A stretch of 64,000 bases of DNA. Origin: Athripsodes cinereus (taxonomy: Eukaryota > Arthropoda > Insecta > Trichoptera > Leptoceridae). Of the stretch, positions 24,901 through 33,355 are shown piece after piece; within the stretch, counting starts at the first letter, position 1, and the number at the start of each line of letters is the position of its first letter. The notes under the pieces are model-generated. The model did not search any database. It saw only the letters and a list, made by a program, of their open reading frames with translations, and was not told where the DNA came from. The stretch lies in the NCBI GenBank assembly GCA_947579605.1, contig OX388312.1, forward strand, positions 17,879,313 through 17,943,312. The letters run 5' to 3'. The position numbers were made by a program, and so were the translations under genes.

Positions 24901-27900
24901 ATTTATTTATTTGATTAATAGTTGCTAAAAAGCAGAATTTTACTAAGGTCAATATGACTTGTAAAAATGTTTTGAAATTTCGCATTTGATTTTCTTTTGT
25001 TCAAAAAGGGACAAAAATAACTGAAATAGGTTAAAGTGTTTATAAAAGCTGTCATTTGAAAATTAGCTTTTTCATATTATGTTCATTCACTGAATACGCC
25101 AATTTTGGGTGTTAGCGTGATGGTATCATGATATAGTCACAAAAGCCAAAAATAAGAAAATTTGATAAAAACTATGGCTCTGTCAAATGTATGGCACAAA
25201 CACAAATCATAATTATGTGTTTTGATCATTTTCTTTTTATTTAATTGTTTGAAGGAAAAGTAAAAATTAACACACTCATGATTTTAGCCCCGTCAGAATA
25301 ATCGCTACGCTCGTAAGAACTCCCAAGGAGGTAACAGTTCCATCTACACTCCTGCTCCTGAATATGATGATCCTGCTAACTGCGCTGAAGAAGATCAATA
25401 CGTAAGATTCTGTATATACATTTTTCTCAAATTCAAGTATAAAACTTTTGCACCACCCTTGATTAACTTTTTTTATTTACATAACAGCGCAATAGATATT
25501 CTCGCCCAACATACGGTCGTGCTGGAGGTCCTGAATATGATGACCCTGCCTCATGTGCCCCTGAAGATGATCAGTACACTGGACAGTATGGTACACCATA
25601 TGAACACTATGGATCTAGACCCAGCTTTGGTGAGTGTTTGCTAAAAGATCAATTCATTTACTGATAGTCTGATTACATTTACATATATTTATTGAGTATA
25701 ACATTGAAACTGAAAATGTCTTGAATTTTGCAGCTGGATCAGGAAGGAACCTGAGCGTTTCTCCTGAGCCTCCTCCACCACCACCACGTAACCAGCATCC
25801 TGGAAATGGAGACCCTAACGGATCTTCATTTAACGACTCCAAAGATTCCAATGAGATCTCAGAAGCCGAGTGTGATCAACCACGAGCACTGTCAGGTAAA
25901 CTATTTAAAGCAAATGTAAGGTGAAAATATGGGAAAAACTAAGAAAAACAAATATATATTACGTCTACAGAAACACAATCATAAAAAAAAAACAAACTGG
26001 CATCATATCTACACACATTATTATGTACCATTAATTTATTATATATTTTAATTTCAACAATTATTATTTATTATAACCTTATTCTAAATTGTTTACTTTT
26101 TTTTGATAAGTTTTGTGTTTCATTTTATTAAGTTTTTCATAAGAATAAGATTTGACTAATATTGATGTGAGATAAAATACCATTTACATATATATTAGGT
26201 ATGATGATATGATATCTTATTATGTATAGTATTGTATGTGGTAGTAGAATAGTTTTATTGTGACTAATGATTTTATATTATTAATGCATGCTGTGACGTC
26301 CCTCCTATTATTTTATAACAACAATTAATAGTCCCGGATACAGATGGCTTTTAACGTGTTTTGATCGCCTGGATAATTAATTTAAGGATCATGGCTTCTT
26401 TGGGCTCCATTATATATAGTTATCTCAGGGTTAGTTACGCTATATTTATTCGCAACTTATAAAATTAATTAATACATATATTTTTCTGTATCAGCCTTTA
26501 TTTTTTTTAATTATCAGTAAAAAATTGGTTTTTGTAGTTCAAATTCAAAAGTAGTTTTTATTTCTTTTTTGCATCATTTGCATATATCCCCAGATGATAT
26601 TTAATCTCTGTGAATCACCTACGGAATGTCAAAATCTTTGGAATTTTTTGAATTCATCAACTTCTGTTTTTTGAAGCAACTCATTGGATTACATCTGTCA
26701 AGTTTTGGAAATTATTTTTTTCTTCTACAGTAGCTGAATTCACGATCTCCGTGTTAATTCTTCTCATGTACGTGATTATTCACATTCACTTGTATAATAT
26801 ATTCAATGAATATAATAATCACCCTTCAGTGTGTCTTCTCTTTTATGCATATTGTAATGTTTTATTTTTGTAATGTTGTGAATGGTTAATTATTTATTTA
26901 ATTTATTTGTGATGTTTTGTGTACGTATTATATTATTATACTTGCAGTAAGAGCACACAATCCAAAGGATGGCATGACCACCGAGGAGATGAGAAAACTC
27001 ATTGAAAGGTCAGTCAGCTATGACAGCCTTTCCACTTAATACTATATCAATACAGTAATGCTCCACTACAAGTGCTTTCATTCTCAATTTACTTACATTC
27101 TCAAGTTCAAACAGTCAAGCAAATTTATATGACATCTCTATTTGCATGTTTATTACATATGGTTTATCTACTGGCCATCACGCCTGTGGAATATTAATAT
27201 TTTTTTTTTTTTTTTTTTTATTTTTTAAAAAAAGATATATCTGGGTTTTTGTTATAAACCCAAATACAACCTTATACACCTTTCACAGTAAGCTACTAAA
27301 AGCTTGTGTCGTGAAAGGGCAGTTTGCCGGCACCTGGTATCGAACCACGGACCCCATGTTCACGAGGCCGAGACTCTACCTCCAGGCTACCGACGAACCC
27401 AAATTTCCGTGATTTATACCAACATTTTTGATGAAATAATTTTTTCATTTTGTCTATTAAGTGTCAATCTGTAATGTAAGTAATAAGCACTTGTAAGATC
27501 ATTACAATTATATATTCTTAGTACTTTCAACATCTATTTTGATTATATTTCATACATCCAAACGTCACTGATAGATATCACATATATTTGTTTTTGATGT
27601 TTTATAAATCACTAGATGACACTCAGCGTAATGATTCTGTAATCACAAAGAAAAGTAGTGTCAATACACCCAGATAATTTTTTAATGTAAAGTTGTGTTA
27701 TTGAAAGTACTATGAAATCAATGCAATATTTGAAGTAATGTGTTGTTTCTTGTGTATTATGTGAGTTGATTATTGATTAAATTTGGTTTCATGGCAAACC
27801 ATTTCAGGAAACCGTAAGTTTATGTCTGCATGCTGTAAAATATTATCTTACACATATATATCTATATTCTTACTATTTGTTTTTATAAATGTTTTGTTAT

Positions 27901-30048
27901 TAACATTTTTATTTAACATTTATTTTGTTATTCAATGTTATATGTTATAATCTTAATATAAAGTTTTTATTACGTTTTGTTGTACCCTTTATACATTTAT
28001 TAATATTTGTTTAAAAGCCAGTGTATTATTACTTATCATGAACAAAAAGCATGGTAATGACAAAAAAAATACTGCTTAACAATATTTTATATTGCTGCTT
28101 TAAGTAACAAAAATATTAAATGCTTTACTAAATTTTGATAAATAAATGTTCTTCCCCAATTTAATGCACAATTTCCATAGAAAATAATCTCCTTTGCAAT
28201 GAATTTGATTATATGTTTGTTAAATTGAATATTTGAGTGTTAGTTCAGAGCTGTCACATTCTTAGAACTCACACTATTTAATTGTCTATAACTGTGGATA
28301 AATAGTTACCCCATTAATAACCCGCTTGAATCTTTTATACACAAACATTTCTCATGCAATGTCTCCTCATCTTAATACTGTTCATGTTAAATAAGATAAC
28401 ATGGAGTGTTTTTGTATGCTGTATGGCTAGTAATCATATCCGTGCTTTAATTTACCTTACTTATTGTCTTATAACTGCAACATTTCAATATTTGTGATAG
28501 AGATTGCAATAGGACATGAGACTCGTTACTACTGTAGTGTTTATCTGTGTGTAAAGAATAAATAGAATATTGATGACTTGGTATGAACATTTCCAAAATA
28601 TTTTTGTGAATAACTACAGTAGAAGTCCGATAATCCGGCACGTTCGGGACCGGCTCGGTGCCGGATTATCAAAAATTCCGGTCTATCGGGCGGTAATTAT
28701 AAGAACAATTAGGTTAATAATTAAACTACAAATACAGTGTGCAAATACATACAACAAAGTTTATTTTACATTTCATATAATGTATGTACACATTTTTTTT
28801 TTTTTCTTCCTTAAAAGGTCAAGGGACCTTACATCCCATGTGTCACTGCGACCATAACAGATCTATTGTGACATCCTTCTGTGTCATATCTCACTCTCAA
28901 GACCTAGGTGCGTCATGTAGCTCACTATTTGTCTTGGTGTGAGAAGTCTCACTTTCTCAGAGTCCAGCAGTGGACCTCCGAGGATGTGACTTCGGTTGCG
29001 AGCGAGTGCGTCACAGTTACAGAGGATGGGCGTTTCATTATCCTCTGAACAGAATCTGCAGGTTGGGGTGTCTGACAATCCAATTTTTGTCATATGCTTC
29101 CTTAGTCTGCAGTGTCCTGTCAAGGTCCGGGTTAGGATCCTTATTTGGTTTTTATTAAGTTTTAAAACTTCTGAGGTGAATTTCCGCGAGTACCCTGTCA
29201 TCACTTCCTTCGCGTGCTTCAACCCTATGCTGTTGGACCAAATTTCATGGCTTTGATCCATGGCCCAGTTTTTTAGGCTAAGCCTGATAGTGCTAGACGG
29301 TAATCCGCATATAGGCTCAGGACCTATTGGTAGACTCTCAGCGCCAGTTCTAGCAAGTTCATCGGCAGCTGTATGTACACATACTGTAAAACATATTTCA
29401 CTTAGATTTAAAAAAGTCATGAATGGCTTTTTGTTTTCTTGACTTTTGGCGTTTAGTATAAAATTTATTTCTAATGATATGGAAATCAATAATTTCTGAA
29501 GCACTAGCTAGTACTAGCCTCACCAAAAGAAATAAACTTATTTAGTGATTCTGCAGCTTCTGCCCAGCTGATTTTTTCCTTTTCTTTCGTTTCGTATCTG
29601 AGTCACTTTCTTCAAGATTTTGAGTAGGCTGAGGGCTTACTACAATGTTTACAACAATACCGAGCGCTTCCGGATGATCCCGAACTATCCCGAAAACTTC
29701 CGAATAGCTCTCGAGCGTTTTTATTTGCTTTAAAGACACACTTTTGGAAAAAAACAAAATTTTTACAATTTTCCGGAGCGATGCCGGACTATCGGGCATT
29801 CCGGACTGTTGGATGCCGGACTAATGGACTTCTACTGTACTACTATTTTTAAAGAGGGCATATTATATGCTGAAATAAAGCAACAGTTCCTGTATACCAA
29901 GCCATCAGTACGAATGATATTACTTTTGTGAGCATTAATATAATATTAATATGGGGGAGTATTATCTTTCAGAAACGAAGCCACAAACCCCCACCAACAA
30001 TTCCAAACCAGCGGGGGACTCACAACCTACGATACTGTGGCAGTGTAA
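9746..30048 (+). CDS. Dscam1: Dscam1-type cell adhesion molecule, 3' part (FN3 half to C-terminus)
   Basis: A spliced gene entering from the left edge. Coding segments: 9746-9901, 11182-11330, 11586-11718, 11816-11925, 12290-12449, 12535-12677, 12769-12851, 12950-13126, 13219-13385, then either 16743-16910 or 16951-17154, then 18689-18859, 24181-24297, 24696-24889, 25288-25401, 25488-25629, 25734-25895, 26948-27008 and 29973-30048. All junctions are GT-AG and phases join without a break. Order is FN (half), FN4, Ig10, FN5, FN6, TM, tail, exactly that of arthropod Dscam1. The tail keeps family landmarks: [79 protein letters not shown] and YDTVAV at the stop. Dscam1 is a homophilic neuronal and haemocyte receptor at the plasma membrane. 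Hypervariable Ig exons are outside the window. Confidence 0.95.
10026..10640 (+). mobile_element. RTE-type LINE relic in Dscam intron
   Basis: In the intron at 9902-11181, + strand reading gives YVDDLALFY (RT active site, near 10031), [12 protein letters not shown] and [14 protein letters not shown], then [12 protein letters not shown] and, near 10520-10600, [20 protein letters not shown]. These are pieces of an RTE-like ORF, in order, with stops and frame changes between them. The last motif matches the RTE tail at 37.5 kb, so both come from one family. It is dead. Confidence 0.6.
11182..11330 (+). CDS. Dscam1: Dscam exon: FN4, first half
   Basis: Joined in phase 1 to the previous exon, it begins [20 protein letters not shown], then [20 protein letters not shown], the A-C strands of an FN domain with the conserved W and the PNG turn. 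Donor GTAGAG follows 11330; the exon ends in phase 0. Confidence 0.92.
11586..11718 (+). CDS. Dscam1: Dscam exon: FN4, second half
   Basis: Starts in phase 0 after TCTACAG. It encodes [20 protein letters not shown] and [18 protein letters not shown], closing FN4 with the conserved YDFWVRAST strand. Donor GTAAAT follows; phase 1. Confidence 0.92.
11816..11925 (+). CDS. Dscam1: Dscam exon: Ig10, first half
   Basis: Encodes [20 protein letters not shown] then [17 protein letters not shown]. It holds the first Ig cysteine and the core tryptophan of the single Ig domain set between FN4 and FN5, the placement specific to DSCAM proteins. The upstream intron is only 97 nt. Ends in phase 0. Confidence 0.93.
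12290..12449 (+). CDS. Dscam1: Dscam exon: Ig10, second half
   Basis: Encodes [20 protein letters not shown], then a [19 protein letters not shown] segment with the D-x-G-x-Y-x-C motif holding the second Ig cysteine. Donor GTATGA follows 12449; phase 1. Confidence 0.93.
12535..12677 (+). CDS. Dscam1: Dscam exon: FN5, first part
   Basis: Begins [20 protein letters not shown] and continues to [17 protein letters not shown], the A-C' strands of FN5. The preceding intron is 85 nt, the shortest clear intron in the gene. Ends in phase 0 before GTTCGT. Confidence 0.92.
12769..12851 (+). CDS. Dscam1: Dscam exon: FN5, second part
   Basis: Encodes [20 protein letters not shown] then VYVTAHN, the E-F strands of FN5 (L-x-C-G-x-x-Y-x-V-x-V-T-A-x-N). 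Ends in phase 2 before GTTTGT; the GG completes a glycine with the next exon. Confidence 0.92.
12950..13126 (+). CDS. Dscam1: Dscam exon: end of FN5 and start of FN6
   Basis: Continues [20 protein letters not shown], ending FN5, then starts FN6 with [20 protein letters not shown] and [14 protein letters not shown]. Ends in phase 2 before GTAAAT. The 92-nt intron after it gives a K-G junction. Confidence 0.92.
13219..13385 (+). CDS. Dscam1: Dscam exon: rest of FN6
   Basis: Encodes [20 protein letters not shown] and [20 protein letters not shown], with the conserved tryptophan and the R-x-T-A-x-N-x-A-G strand of FN6. Ends in phase 1 before GTTAGC, which matches the starts of both alternative TM exons. 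Confidence 0.92.
13969..15259 (+). mobile_element. Mariner-family DNA transposon, inactivated
   Basis: The element is 1291 bp with inverted ends of about 28 bp. The left end reads TGAGGGTTGCTACTTAAG; the right end, reversed, reads CGAGGGTTGCTATTTAAG, and both continue TTTTGAGATA. It is flanked by the TA target duplication (13967-13968 and 15260-15261). Length and TA target fit Tc1/mariner. The transposase region (about 14143-15191) is broken. Confidence 0.9.
14143..15191 (+). pseudogene. Mariner transposase pseudogene
   Basis: Reading begins [20 protein letters not shown], the N-terminal helix-turn-helix of mariner transposases, then meets in-frame stops. The catalytic core is recognisable near the end: [13 protein letters not shown] and [14 protein letters not shown] (second and third acidic residues of the DD34D triad), then [19 protein letters not shown] at the C-terminus. 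Stops and frameshifts throughout mean no protein is made. Confidence 0.85.
16043..16170 (+). repeat. 64-bp tandem duplication
   Basis: Two adjacent copies starting at 16043 and 16107 of a unit beginning ATATTTTTCTCTTCATTGGG and containing GGCTGTTATTTATTTAGC. They differ by a few bases. Intronic; no known role. Confidence 0.8.
16743..16910 (+). CDS. Dscam1: Dscam alternative transmembrane exon 1 (17.1-like)
   Basis: Acceptor TTTTCAG, donor GTTAGT. 168 nt, phase 1 in and out. It encodes a juxtamembrane stretch ([20 protein letters not shown]), a hydrophobic helix of about 22 residues ([20 protein letters not shown]) and a short cytoplasmic stub [10 protein letters not shown]. It joins exon 18 as SYGKDDVVYNQ. 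It stands in the position of fly exon 17.1 and should be used as an alternative to the next exon. Confidence 0.92.
16951..17154 (+). CDS. Dscam1: Dscam alternative transmembrane exon 2 (17.2-like)
   Basis: Acceptor GATCAACAG, donor GTATGT. 204 nt, phase 1 in and out. It encodes a Gly/Pro-rich linker ([20 protein letters not shown]), then [13 protein letters not shown], a TM helix ([19 protein letters not shown]) and a longer basic stub ending RLRGQKDVY. It joins exon 18 as DVYYDVVYNQ, the wording seen in other insect Dscam proteins, which fixes the donor at 17155 rather than the earlier GTCAGA. The linker and cytoplasmic stub are both longer than in the first TM exon. Confidence 0.93.
17155..18688 (+). 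other. Dscam intron, AT-rich
   Basis: 1.5 kb between the TM exons and the first tail exon. Mostly A/T runs; no element ends, coding motif or tandem repeat recognised. Confidence 0.6.
18689..18859 (+). CDS. Dscam1: Dscam cytoplasmic tail exon (fly exon 18 equivalent)
   Basis: Encodes [40 protein letters not shown] and [16 protein letters not shown]. It contains the conserved YxxP-like and [10 protein letters not shown] proline-rich motifs that in Dscam proteins can bind SH2/SH3 adaptors such as Dock (family knowledge). Phase 1 to phase 1 (171 nt). Confidence 0.94.
19325..19580 (+). repeat. Two-copy direct repeat of about 110 bp, spaced by about 150 bp
   Basis: Both copies contain CTGTCTCTCTTTTTGCGGTA then AGTGAAAA-GGAGATAAA and TATTTCACTCATTATCTAT. 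First copy about 19325-19435, second about 19476-19580. They differ by small indels and substitutions. Confidence 0.75.
19800..19880 (+). repeat. Dispersed repeat copy (GCAGAGAG...CTCACGCC family)
   Basis: The segment with GGCGTTCCCTTCTCTCTGCT and GGCGTGAGGGTATAGATAGA matches, in reverse, 46425-46490 (CCCTCACGCCGCAT...GTAAGCAGAGAGAACGGAAC). The GTATAGATAGAT tail also occurs in the 52-bp minisatellite unit. Probably a SINE or LINE end; not assigned. Confidence 0.5.
20466..20588. mobile_element. Short palindromic MITE-like element
   Basis: Inverted ends GGCCGGTTTCAATAA...CTATCTATCCG (left) and CGGATAGATAGATTATTGAAACCGGCC (right, reverse complement) enclose about 60 bp that also pairs partly (ATCGATTGAAAT / ATTTCAATCGA). 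Total about 120 bp, no coding capacity. The target duplication is unclear. Confidence 0.7.
23347..23658 (+). repeat. Minisatellite, six copies of a 52-bp unit
   Basis: Units start at 23347, 23399, 23451, 23503, 23555 and 23607, each beginning CAATTCAGTTGGGGCAAGGC and containing AAGGTATAGATAGATAGC. Copies look identical, apart from the final bases of the last, so the array is recent and probably variable in length. It lies within the long Dscam tail intron. Confidence 0.95.
24181..24297 (+). CDS. Dscam1: Dscam tail exon (fly exon 19 equivalent), frame-neutral cassette
   Basis: Acceptor GGTATCAG, donor GTAAAG. 117 nt, phase 1 to 1, so skipping keeps the frame. Encodes [20 protein letters not shown] then [17 protein letters not shown]; the HSTWDPRR core is conserved in insect Dscam1. 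In Drosophila the corresponding exon is alternatively skipped in neurons (established knowledge), so the same is likely here. Confidence 0.9.
24696..24889 (+). CDS. Dscam1: Dscam tail exon (fly exon 20 equivalent)
   Basis: Encodes [40 protein letters not shown] and a His-rich stretch ending HSRSGSQSM. The first part is near-invariant among insect Dscam1 proteins. Phase 1 to 0; donor GTATGT. Confidence 0.95.
25288..25401 (+). CDS. Dscam1: Dscam tail exon (fly exon 21 equivalent)
   Basis: Encodes [20 protein letters not shown] then [18 protein letters not shown], the first of two EYDDPA-C repeats with tyrosines in acidic context. 114 nt, phase 0 to 0, also frame-neutral. Donor GTAAGA. Confidence 0.94.
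25488..25629 (+). CDS. Dscam1: Dscam tail exon (fly exon 22 equivalent)
   Basis: Encodes [20 protein letters not shown] then [20 protein letters not shown], the second EYDDPA-C repeat followed by several tyrosines. The 86-nt intron before it and the 104-nt intron after it suit intron definition. Ends in phase 1. Confidence 0.93.
25734..25895 (+). CDS. Dscam1: Dscam tail exon (fly exon 23 equivalent), frame-neutral cassette
   Basis: 162 nt, phase 1 to 1. Encodes [20 protein letters not shown] and [20 protein letters not shown], with a polyproline run (likely SH3/EVH1-type ligand) and the conserved NEISEAECD. Skipping keeps the frame into 26948. The fly counterpart is alternatively included (established knowledge). 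Confidence 0.92.
25896..26947 (+). other. Dscam intron
   Basis: 1.05 kb of AT-rich sequence. No repeat boundary, SINE or coding segment recognised. Confidence 0.5.
26948..27008 (+). CDS. Dscam1: Dscam penultimate coding exon
   Basis: Acceptor CTTGCAG, donor GTCAGT. 61 nt encoding [20 protein letters not shown] plus AG of an arginine codon (phase 2). [11 protein letters not shown] is conserved near the end of insect Dscam1. In flies this stretch shares one exon with the C-terminus; here they are split by a 2.96-kb intron. Confidence 0.9.
27143..27200 (+). mobile_element. Partial SINE tail (family S2)
   Basis: CATGTTTATTACATATGG...CTACTGGCCATCACGCCTGTG matches the 3' body of the SINE at 34536-34790 (CATGTTTCTTACGTGCAG...CTGGCTACCCCACTTGTGGG). 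Only about 55 bp remain; the next SINE abuts it. Confidence 0.55.
27200..27396 (-). mobile_element. tRNA-derived SINE (family S1)
   Basis: On the - strand it starts TCGTCGGTAGCCTGGAGGTA with an A-box-like TAGCCTGGAGG, then a B-box GGTTCGATACC, a body ending GATATATC and a poly(A) tail (T run on +). The same sequence, same order, occurs on + at 47494-47660. The internal pol III promoter marks it as a SINE. It lies in the last Dscam intron. Confidence 0.8.
27808..27813 (+). CDS. Dscam1: Candidate 6-nt Dscam microexon (GAAACC)
   Basis: Within the last intron, ATTTCAG precedes GAAACC, which is followed by the strong donor GTAAGT. Six nucleotides in phase 2 would turn the tail junction IER-NEA into IER-KP-NEA without shifting frame. 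It could be chance: only the splice signals support it, and no homologous microexon is known to me. Confidence 0.3.
28617..29837. mobile_element. pogo/Tigger-like non-autonomous DNA transposon
   Basis: Ends CAGTAGAAGTCCGATAATCC and, reversed, CAGTAGAAGTCCATTAGTCC, flanked by TA (28615-28616 and 29838-29839). Both ends hold repeated GCCGGA-TAT-CGG blocks typical of Tigger termini. Removing the nested LINE (28794-29369) leaves about 640 bp. A - strand fragment around 29575-29515 ([20 protein letters not shown]) resembles the C-terminal end of pogo-type transposases, so it derives from a larger element by internal deletion. Confidence 0.8.
28794..29369 (-). mobile_element. 5'-truncated LOA-like LINE nested in the pogo-like element
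   Basis: Flanked by an identical 13-bp duplication TGTATGTACACAT (28781-28793 and 29370-29382), with a poly(A) tail (T13 on + from 28794). The - strand ORF runs from within RNase H ([20 protein letters not shown]) through [20 protein letters not shown] to LGLESEI and stop at 28884. It is related to, but clearly different from, ORF2 of the LOA element at 2.8-6.4 kb. One irregular stretch near the last Cys/His residues suggests decay. Confidence 0.88.
29973..30048 (+). CDS. Dscam1: Dscam terminal coding exon
   Basis: Acceptor ATCTTTCAG. Encodes the arginine-completing base, then [20 protein letters not shown] and TVAV, then TAA at 30046-30048. The C-terminal YDTVAV is the hallmark end of insect Dscam1 and could be a PDZ-type ligand. 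Confidence 0.95.
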
Positions 30049-33000
30049 TCTGTAGAGCTCAACATTACATATAATATTTTAATATCATGTGATTTGTTTG
30101 TTTTACTATTATGTTACTACGATTTATTATTTATTATTGTACTGGTACAGTCGAGCCACAACATCATTAGACCAGCGCTGCGCTCTTTATTTTCATCTGT
30201 TGACGAGATGTCTGACATCACACCACACAATATATATATATAGATGTATACCTACATATATGTATGCCACATTATCTTAGTTTAAGTTTTATTCAATTAT
30301 TATATTATTTGCTAATTTTGTATATCATAACCTTCTCACGCAATGGTGAAACATCTACTATAGCCATAATATATATATATCTATAATATATATACTATTT
30401 ATGTGTTAGGTACTTACTATTAGCGCTATATCAGTTCACTGAGAGCTGTGCGACTAATTGTAATGTTTCATGTGTCAAATTGGATTTCTAGTCTACGTAT
30501 TATAATATATTATTATGTATTTTAATCCCTACTATTGATGTATTGATCCACTTGGACGATAGCATATTATATTGCATTTCACATATTTCTCAATTAACCT
30601 TAAAATAATATTTAATAACCGTATATTATTCATGCATACTTATATGTATACGTATGTAGGTAAATTGAATTTGCTTGAATATGATATACCTAATATTTTA
30701 GCAGTTTTTCTTAATATTATAGTGAATCAAAATTTGAATCCGTACATAATACCTATATAGTATGTGTAACCTAATAAATATAAAGAGTACCTATGTAATG
30801 TTATAGAGAAAGTAGATAAAGTGTAACACAGTACCTAAATAGTTACTTGAGAAGAGACATGTGCGTTATGTCAAGTGAAGTGAGATGGTTGTGTTTGGCT
30901 TTACAAAAGCATATTTTGTAATTCACCTATTATTTTTATTGTTAGTTAGCTTATTTTTTATAAGTTTTTATTTTGTGTATAAGTGGCATTATATACACTT
31001 GGTAAAAGCGCAACTCGTACTGAAAGTTGTGCCATAAATACATAATTATATACCTATGTTGTAATTATTAATTTGTTGTGTATGTGTTTTCAATTACCCA
31101 ATTAACCAGAAAAGTTTTGTATGTATTTGTGAATCATGTATTTGTATTAGTCATATGTTATGTTATATCAGCCAATTGTATTATATTTTAACCAGGTGCT
31201 TCTGTATTTGTGTCGAGAGATAGAAGGATGATAAGATGAAACTAACTTGATTCAAACATTATGTAGAATGTGTGAGATATGGTACGTCCCATTGAATGTT
31301 GTGGGATAGGTTTTAAGATAGTGAATGTGTCTGAGTAAATGATTATGTGGTGGAGGAGTGTATATAGTATACTGTATGCCGAGTGTGATTATGTTTGAAT
31401 CAAGCTAATTCAGGAGTGGCTTGATTATTTTAGGAAAGACCTCCCCATTTACCTAATTATTATTATTATGTGTTTGGAATTAGAGAGTCTAATATTTGAA
31501 TGATATTAATGATTTTTTGTATTTAATTAATTGATGATTAGCTATGAAGATTTATTATTATGTATATAGAATGAATTTGTTCAGCTTAATTTAAATGAAT
31601 TATTTCAAAATATAATTTGATTTCTCTACATAAATTAAGCTCAACATTGAACATGTGATATTTTCAACCAGGTTCTTAGAGGATTTAATATTATGCGTTA
31701 TTATTTTACTTTACTCATTATTTTGTATTATTTCATTAACAATAATTATGTCATAGGGATATTATAGAAAGGCTTCCTTCTTATTTTTGTGACATTTAAA
31801 TTGTTTATAGTTTTGAGTATTTGAATGGCAATGATTTGTGTAATTTTAATAAATATATAATAAATTGTAGGAACTAATCTTTCTAGTAGATTTATAGACA
31901 TAAAAACGTATCTATATACAATATGTATTTTATTTACTACTCTAAATGTAACAATATCTTAATGAGTGTATTGTAACCCACAGTAATATTCCACTATTCT
32001 GTATATCAACTACCACTATATTGTATGACTTATTGTCCTGTGTTAGGGATTCACTATTGTACAATTCACCAGTATATAATAATGTAACCCCCGACCTACA
32101 TTAATTATCTTTATACAAACTTATCTACTTTTACCCCATCCATTGAACAATCCTACTACTATCAATTTTATATGACTCCTTTTACACTACATATTATTAT
32201 TATAATGATTAATCTTAGATGTAAGTGTATTGATCTCAAGATCAATTTTTTTATGAATATATAATATTATTAATAATAATAAAATATCTAATACATACTT
32301 CACAGAGCTAGCAATTCTGTGAAGACATTTATATATACGTATATATACATTTATGTAATGTACTATGATAATATATTACTATATAACAAAATGAAATCCT
32401 CACTGACGTGGTTTTGGTGGAGGTGGGCGTGGTGGGTAAATGCACCTCGCTCATGTGTAGAACAAGAAGTCTGAATGAATTGCTCTCGGAGTAGAATAGA
32501 TATTGAGTCTAACTGAAGATATTAGTTGAGGTACTACTACTTTTATTATATATATACTATACAACATATATATATATATATTAATCCCAAAATGTTTTGA
32601 AGCATATTATTATCTCTATGCCTAGTGACACTAGATATTATTAAACTTTAATATTCATAAGTCATACTATATATATGTACTAATTACACTATTAAGTAAT
32701 AATGTTATATAAACACAAATAAATGTTTTTCAATGAGTGTTTTTGTCGTAGGAATTATAAGCTCGCTTTCTTGACTTAATTTTATATTATAACACTATCA
32801 CTACTACATATGTACTATGTATTCTTTTCTAAATTATTATTGTGGACAGTGATTTGTTTGTAAAGATCTTTTTATTATGTTGTATATTTCAGTTGCATTT
32901 AAAATGTTTTTGTGATTTTATTAATGTCTTTAAGTTTTGATCACTTTGGATACACACTCACAGGTCCATCAGAGCATAGTATAATTGCACAACACACAAA

Positions 33001-33135
33001 GCAGACAAATTACTTTTGTCCCAACCACTAGTTGTAATGAATAATAATTGATCCTAATGTGAATTTATTCCATAATGCTGTATGAACCAAAGTGTATTTT
33101 GTAATTTATTTATCAATAAATCAAACTACAATAAA
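30049..33135 (+). other. Dscam1: Probable long 3' UTR of Dscam1
   Basis: After the stop there are 3 kb of AT-rich, single-copy-looking sequence without transposon ends or coding potential. AATAAA hexamers occur at 33113-33118 and 33130-33134 region (CAATAAATCAAACTACAATA), followed by a TG/T-rich stretch, a plausible cleavage site. Earlier AATAAA sites exist (for example near 32719), so several 3' ends are possible. Length is inferred only. Confidence 0.35.
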
Positions 33136-33254
33136 CTTTTTCTGTCTTCTGTATTTGTTATCCGCAACCCAATAACTAGGTGTTAGTTAGAGTTGATGAA
33201 AAAATATTCTCCTCAGGCTATGTATTACAGGTGAAAAATATGAACTGCTCTATC

Positions 33255-33355
33255 TAATTATAGGTAAAGAGAGGACAACTTGCATGTTTATTACATGCAG
33301 CTGGTCTGCTGGCTGCCACACTTGTGGGATATGCTGTGATGGTACAGCAGTAGTA
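33255..33355 (+). mobile_element. SINE tail (family S2), fragment
   Basis: AGAGGACAACTTGCATGTTT...CTGCTGGCTGCCACACTTGTGG...GTGATGGTACAGCAGTA matches the 3' half of the SINE at 34536-34790. It lacks the tRNA-like head. It sits between the convergent Dscam1 and ATP synthase genes. Confidence 0.7.

Noticed and set aside
29542..29799. A basic 85-residue host protein
   Set aside because: It reads through the terminal inverted repeat of the pogo-like element and has no homology signal; the transposase scrap is in another frame.
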